A DNA stretch of 64,000 bases from Sarcocystis neurona (lineage: Eukaryota > Apicomplexa > Conoidasida > Eucoccidiorida > Sarcocystidae), in NCBI GenBank assembly GCA_000727475.1, contig KL647292.1, positions 1,267,186 through 1,331,185 on the forward strand. Direction: 5' to 3'. The notes under the pieces were generated by a model. It made no database searches. It was not told the DNA's origin and worked only from the letters and a program-made list of their open reading frames with translations. Below are positions 62,568 through 64,000 of the stretch, in pieces (position 1 is the first letter of the stretch; the number at the start of each line of letters is the position of its first letter). A program made the translations under genes and the position numbers.

Positions 62568-62625
62568 GTCTGTGTCTGTGTGTGTGTCTGTGTGTGTCTG
62601 TGTGTGTCTGTGTCTGTTCATGTGC
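62510..62625. repeat. (TG)n microsatellite with CTGTGTCTG variants
   Basis: An almost pure TG/GTCTGTG array on the plus strand, open in several frames only because of its composition. Confidence 0.9.
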
Positions 62626-63549
62626 CTGTTTACTTGTACGGGTGGGTACGTCTACATCTGTGTGAGTTTACACGTGTGAATACGTGTCACTGTGTGTGTG
62701 TATACACACATAAAATGTCGCTGTACACGCTTTCCCTCTGTTGAGCGTAGTAGCGATATTGCCGGATATCCACAGATACAAAAAGTTCCATGCGGACATA
62801 AGTTCACATATTTATTTGTAAATCCGTCTTCCCTGCTATAGTGTGTTCCCTTGCTAGAGACTGCCGCAGCAGCAGCAGCGGTGACACTTCCGTGCTATCT
62901 ACGCACCTGGACACATGCATTCATTCTTCTCTCTCTGTATATATATACACATATAGAAATATACGCTTGTATGGAAGCAGAAACATATATATATATATAC
63001 ATATGTATATGTACGTATCCGCGTTAATGTGAACCACCCCATATATATGCACAGGTGTAGATAAAAAGGACTCACACACACAGATACCTACAGAGGTAGA
63101 CGTGATTTATAGCTGCAGGCTTCTTCGTGCGTGTGTATATGTGTTCTTACTATTTCTACGGAATTGTTCTAGCAAGCGCAGCCTTCGCGCGTGTCAGCCC
63201 TTTCTGATGTCACAGCATGAAGGGGTTTACAGATAAATACGCATGCATTTCAATCTCCATCGACGAATTACGGGCTCTGTTGGTGGCAGAAGATATACGC
63301 GCACAGATACAAGCTGTGCAATGCAGAGGCTTATGTACCTATACACAGGCATATACGTAGGTCACATGTATAGCATACAAATTTCAGAGATATACCCACT
63401 TATAAAGAGTTGTCTACATATATTTACGCATGAAGATATAAACGTATCTTATGGATATACGTGCGTATGAAGACGCAGTACCTGTAGCTCTATCCGTCCT
63501 TTCTCCTTCTCTCTCCATGTGAATATCTAAGTACGTAAATAATATATAT

Positions 63550-63745
63550 ATATGAACACGTACGGGTGAACACACGTACGTAAGTATATATATATATATA
63601 TGTGTATATATCTGTGTTTAGCCACGTACTGATGGACACACGTACGTAAGTATATATATATATATATATATATATGTGTATATATCTGTGTTTAGCCACG
63701 TACTGATGGACACACGTACGTAAGTGTACATATATATATATATAT
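63550..63745. repeat. ~74-bp repeat with (TA)n and ACGTACGTAAGT
   Basis: The block TCTGTGTTTAGCCACGTACT, followed by GATGGACACACGTACGTAAGT, begins at 63611 and 63685, 74 bases apart, with a partial diverged copy upstream near 63553. Each copy is followed by (TA)n. Confidence 0.85.
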
Positions 63746-64000
63746 ACATATATATGGGTGTGCAGTTTATTGTACAGCAGTACGCCGTGGTAGTTGCTAC
63801 CATGTAAACCTATCCATACATAGCTGTACATCTCTTCATTATACCTTCCATATACAGACGCACCCACACATACGTACGTAGATTATTCGGCAGTAGCTGC
63901 TGGCTGCTTGCTGGGTTATTTGTGTGTGGGTCTGTGTGTGGCTGTATGGCGCCATGCGTCCGTTCTCCGAATATAAGCCGAAGACGCACCCACCCACACT

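Larger units (their letters stand above)
61161..64000. other. Right-end intergenic DNA
   Basis: Unique sequence (61161-62450) with unrecognised short frames on both strands (plus 61819-62103 includes a Leu-rich hydrophobic stretch), then TG, TA and CA microsatellites to the window end. No gene or RNA is supported. Confidence 0.35.

Overview
The window looks like nuclear DNA of a coccidian apicomplexan, most likely Eimeria or a close relative. The grounds are spliceosomal introns, exons full of (CAG)n coding runs of Gln, Ser or Ala, abundant (TA)n, (CA)n and telomere-unrelated satellites in non-coding DNA, low gene density, and single-copy eukaryotic genes such as an ERD2-type KDEL receptor. 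The species call is an inference; no rRNA or species marker is present.

Layout. (1) Positions 1-409, minus strand: the N-terminal part of an unrecognised Lys/Glu-rich protein that runs off the left edge. (2) 410-6904: unique DNA with no gene I can defend. (3) 6905-7576, minus strand: an intact, uninterrupted ER lumen protein-retaining receptor (KDEL receptor). (4) 7577-19015: non-coding DNA with microsatellites and a 521-base assembly gap (15902-16422) inside a (CA)n array. (5) 19016-58665, plus strand: a set of exons that I read as one very large gene of about 39.6 kb. The order is a low-complexity N-terminus, an SRA/YDG domain, more low-complexity sequence, a pre-SET zinc cluster, a SET domain and a post-SET motif. 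This is the domain order of plant SUVH (KRYPTONITE-type) H3K9 methyltransferases, whose SRA domain reads methylated DNA. Sixteen exons join with compatible phases at all 15 junctions and give about 4,816 codons. (6) 58666-64000: unique and satellite DNA without a convincing gene.

The main point of interest is gene 5. Its SRA domain is encoded by several small, recognisable exons, but the last strand of the SRA fold is separated from the rest by about 2,390 codons of open low-complexity sequence inside one 7.4-kb exon. The gene also shows polarity: (CAG)n on the coding strand lies in exons, while (CTG)n on the same strand lies in introns, repeatedly just before the 3' splice site. The link between the SRA half (19-35.7 kb) and the SET half (39.3-58.7 kb) rests on splice phase and domain order, so two adjacent genes remain possible.

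Functionally the window holds a secretory-pathway housekeeping gene and a chromatin-modifying gene. Nothing in the sequence suggests that they work together.
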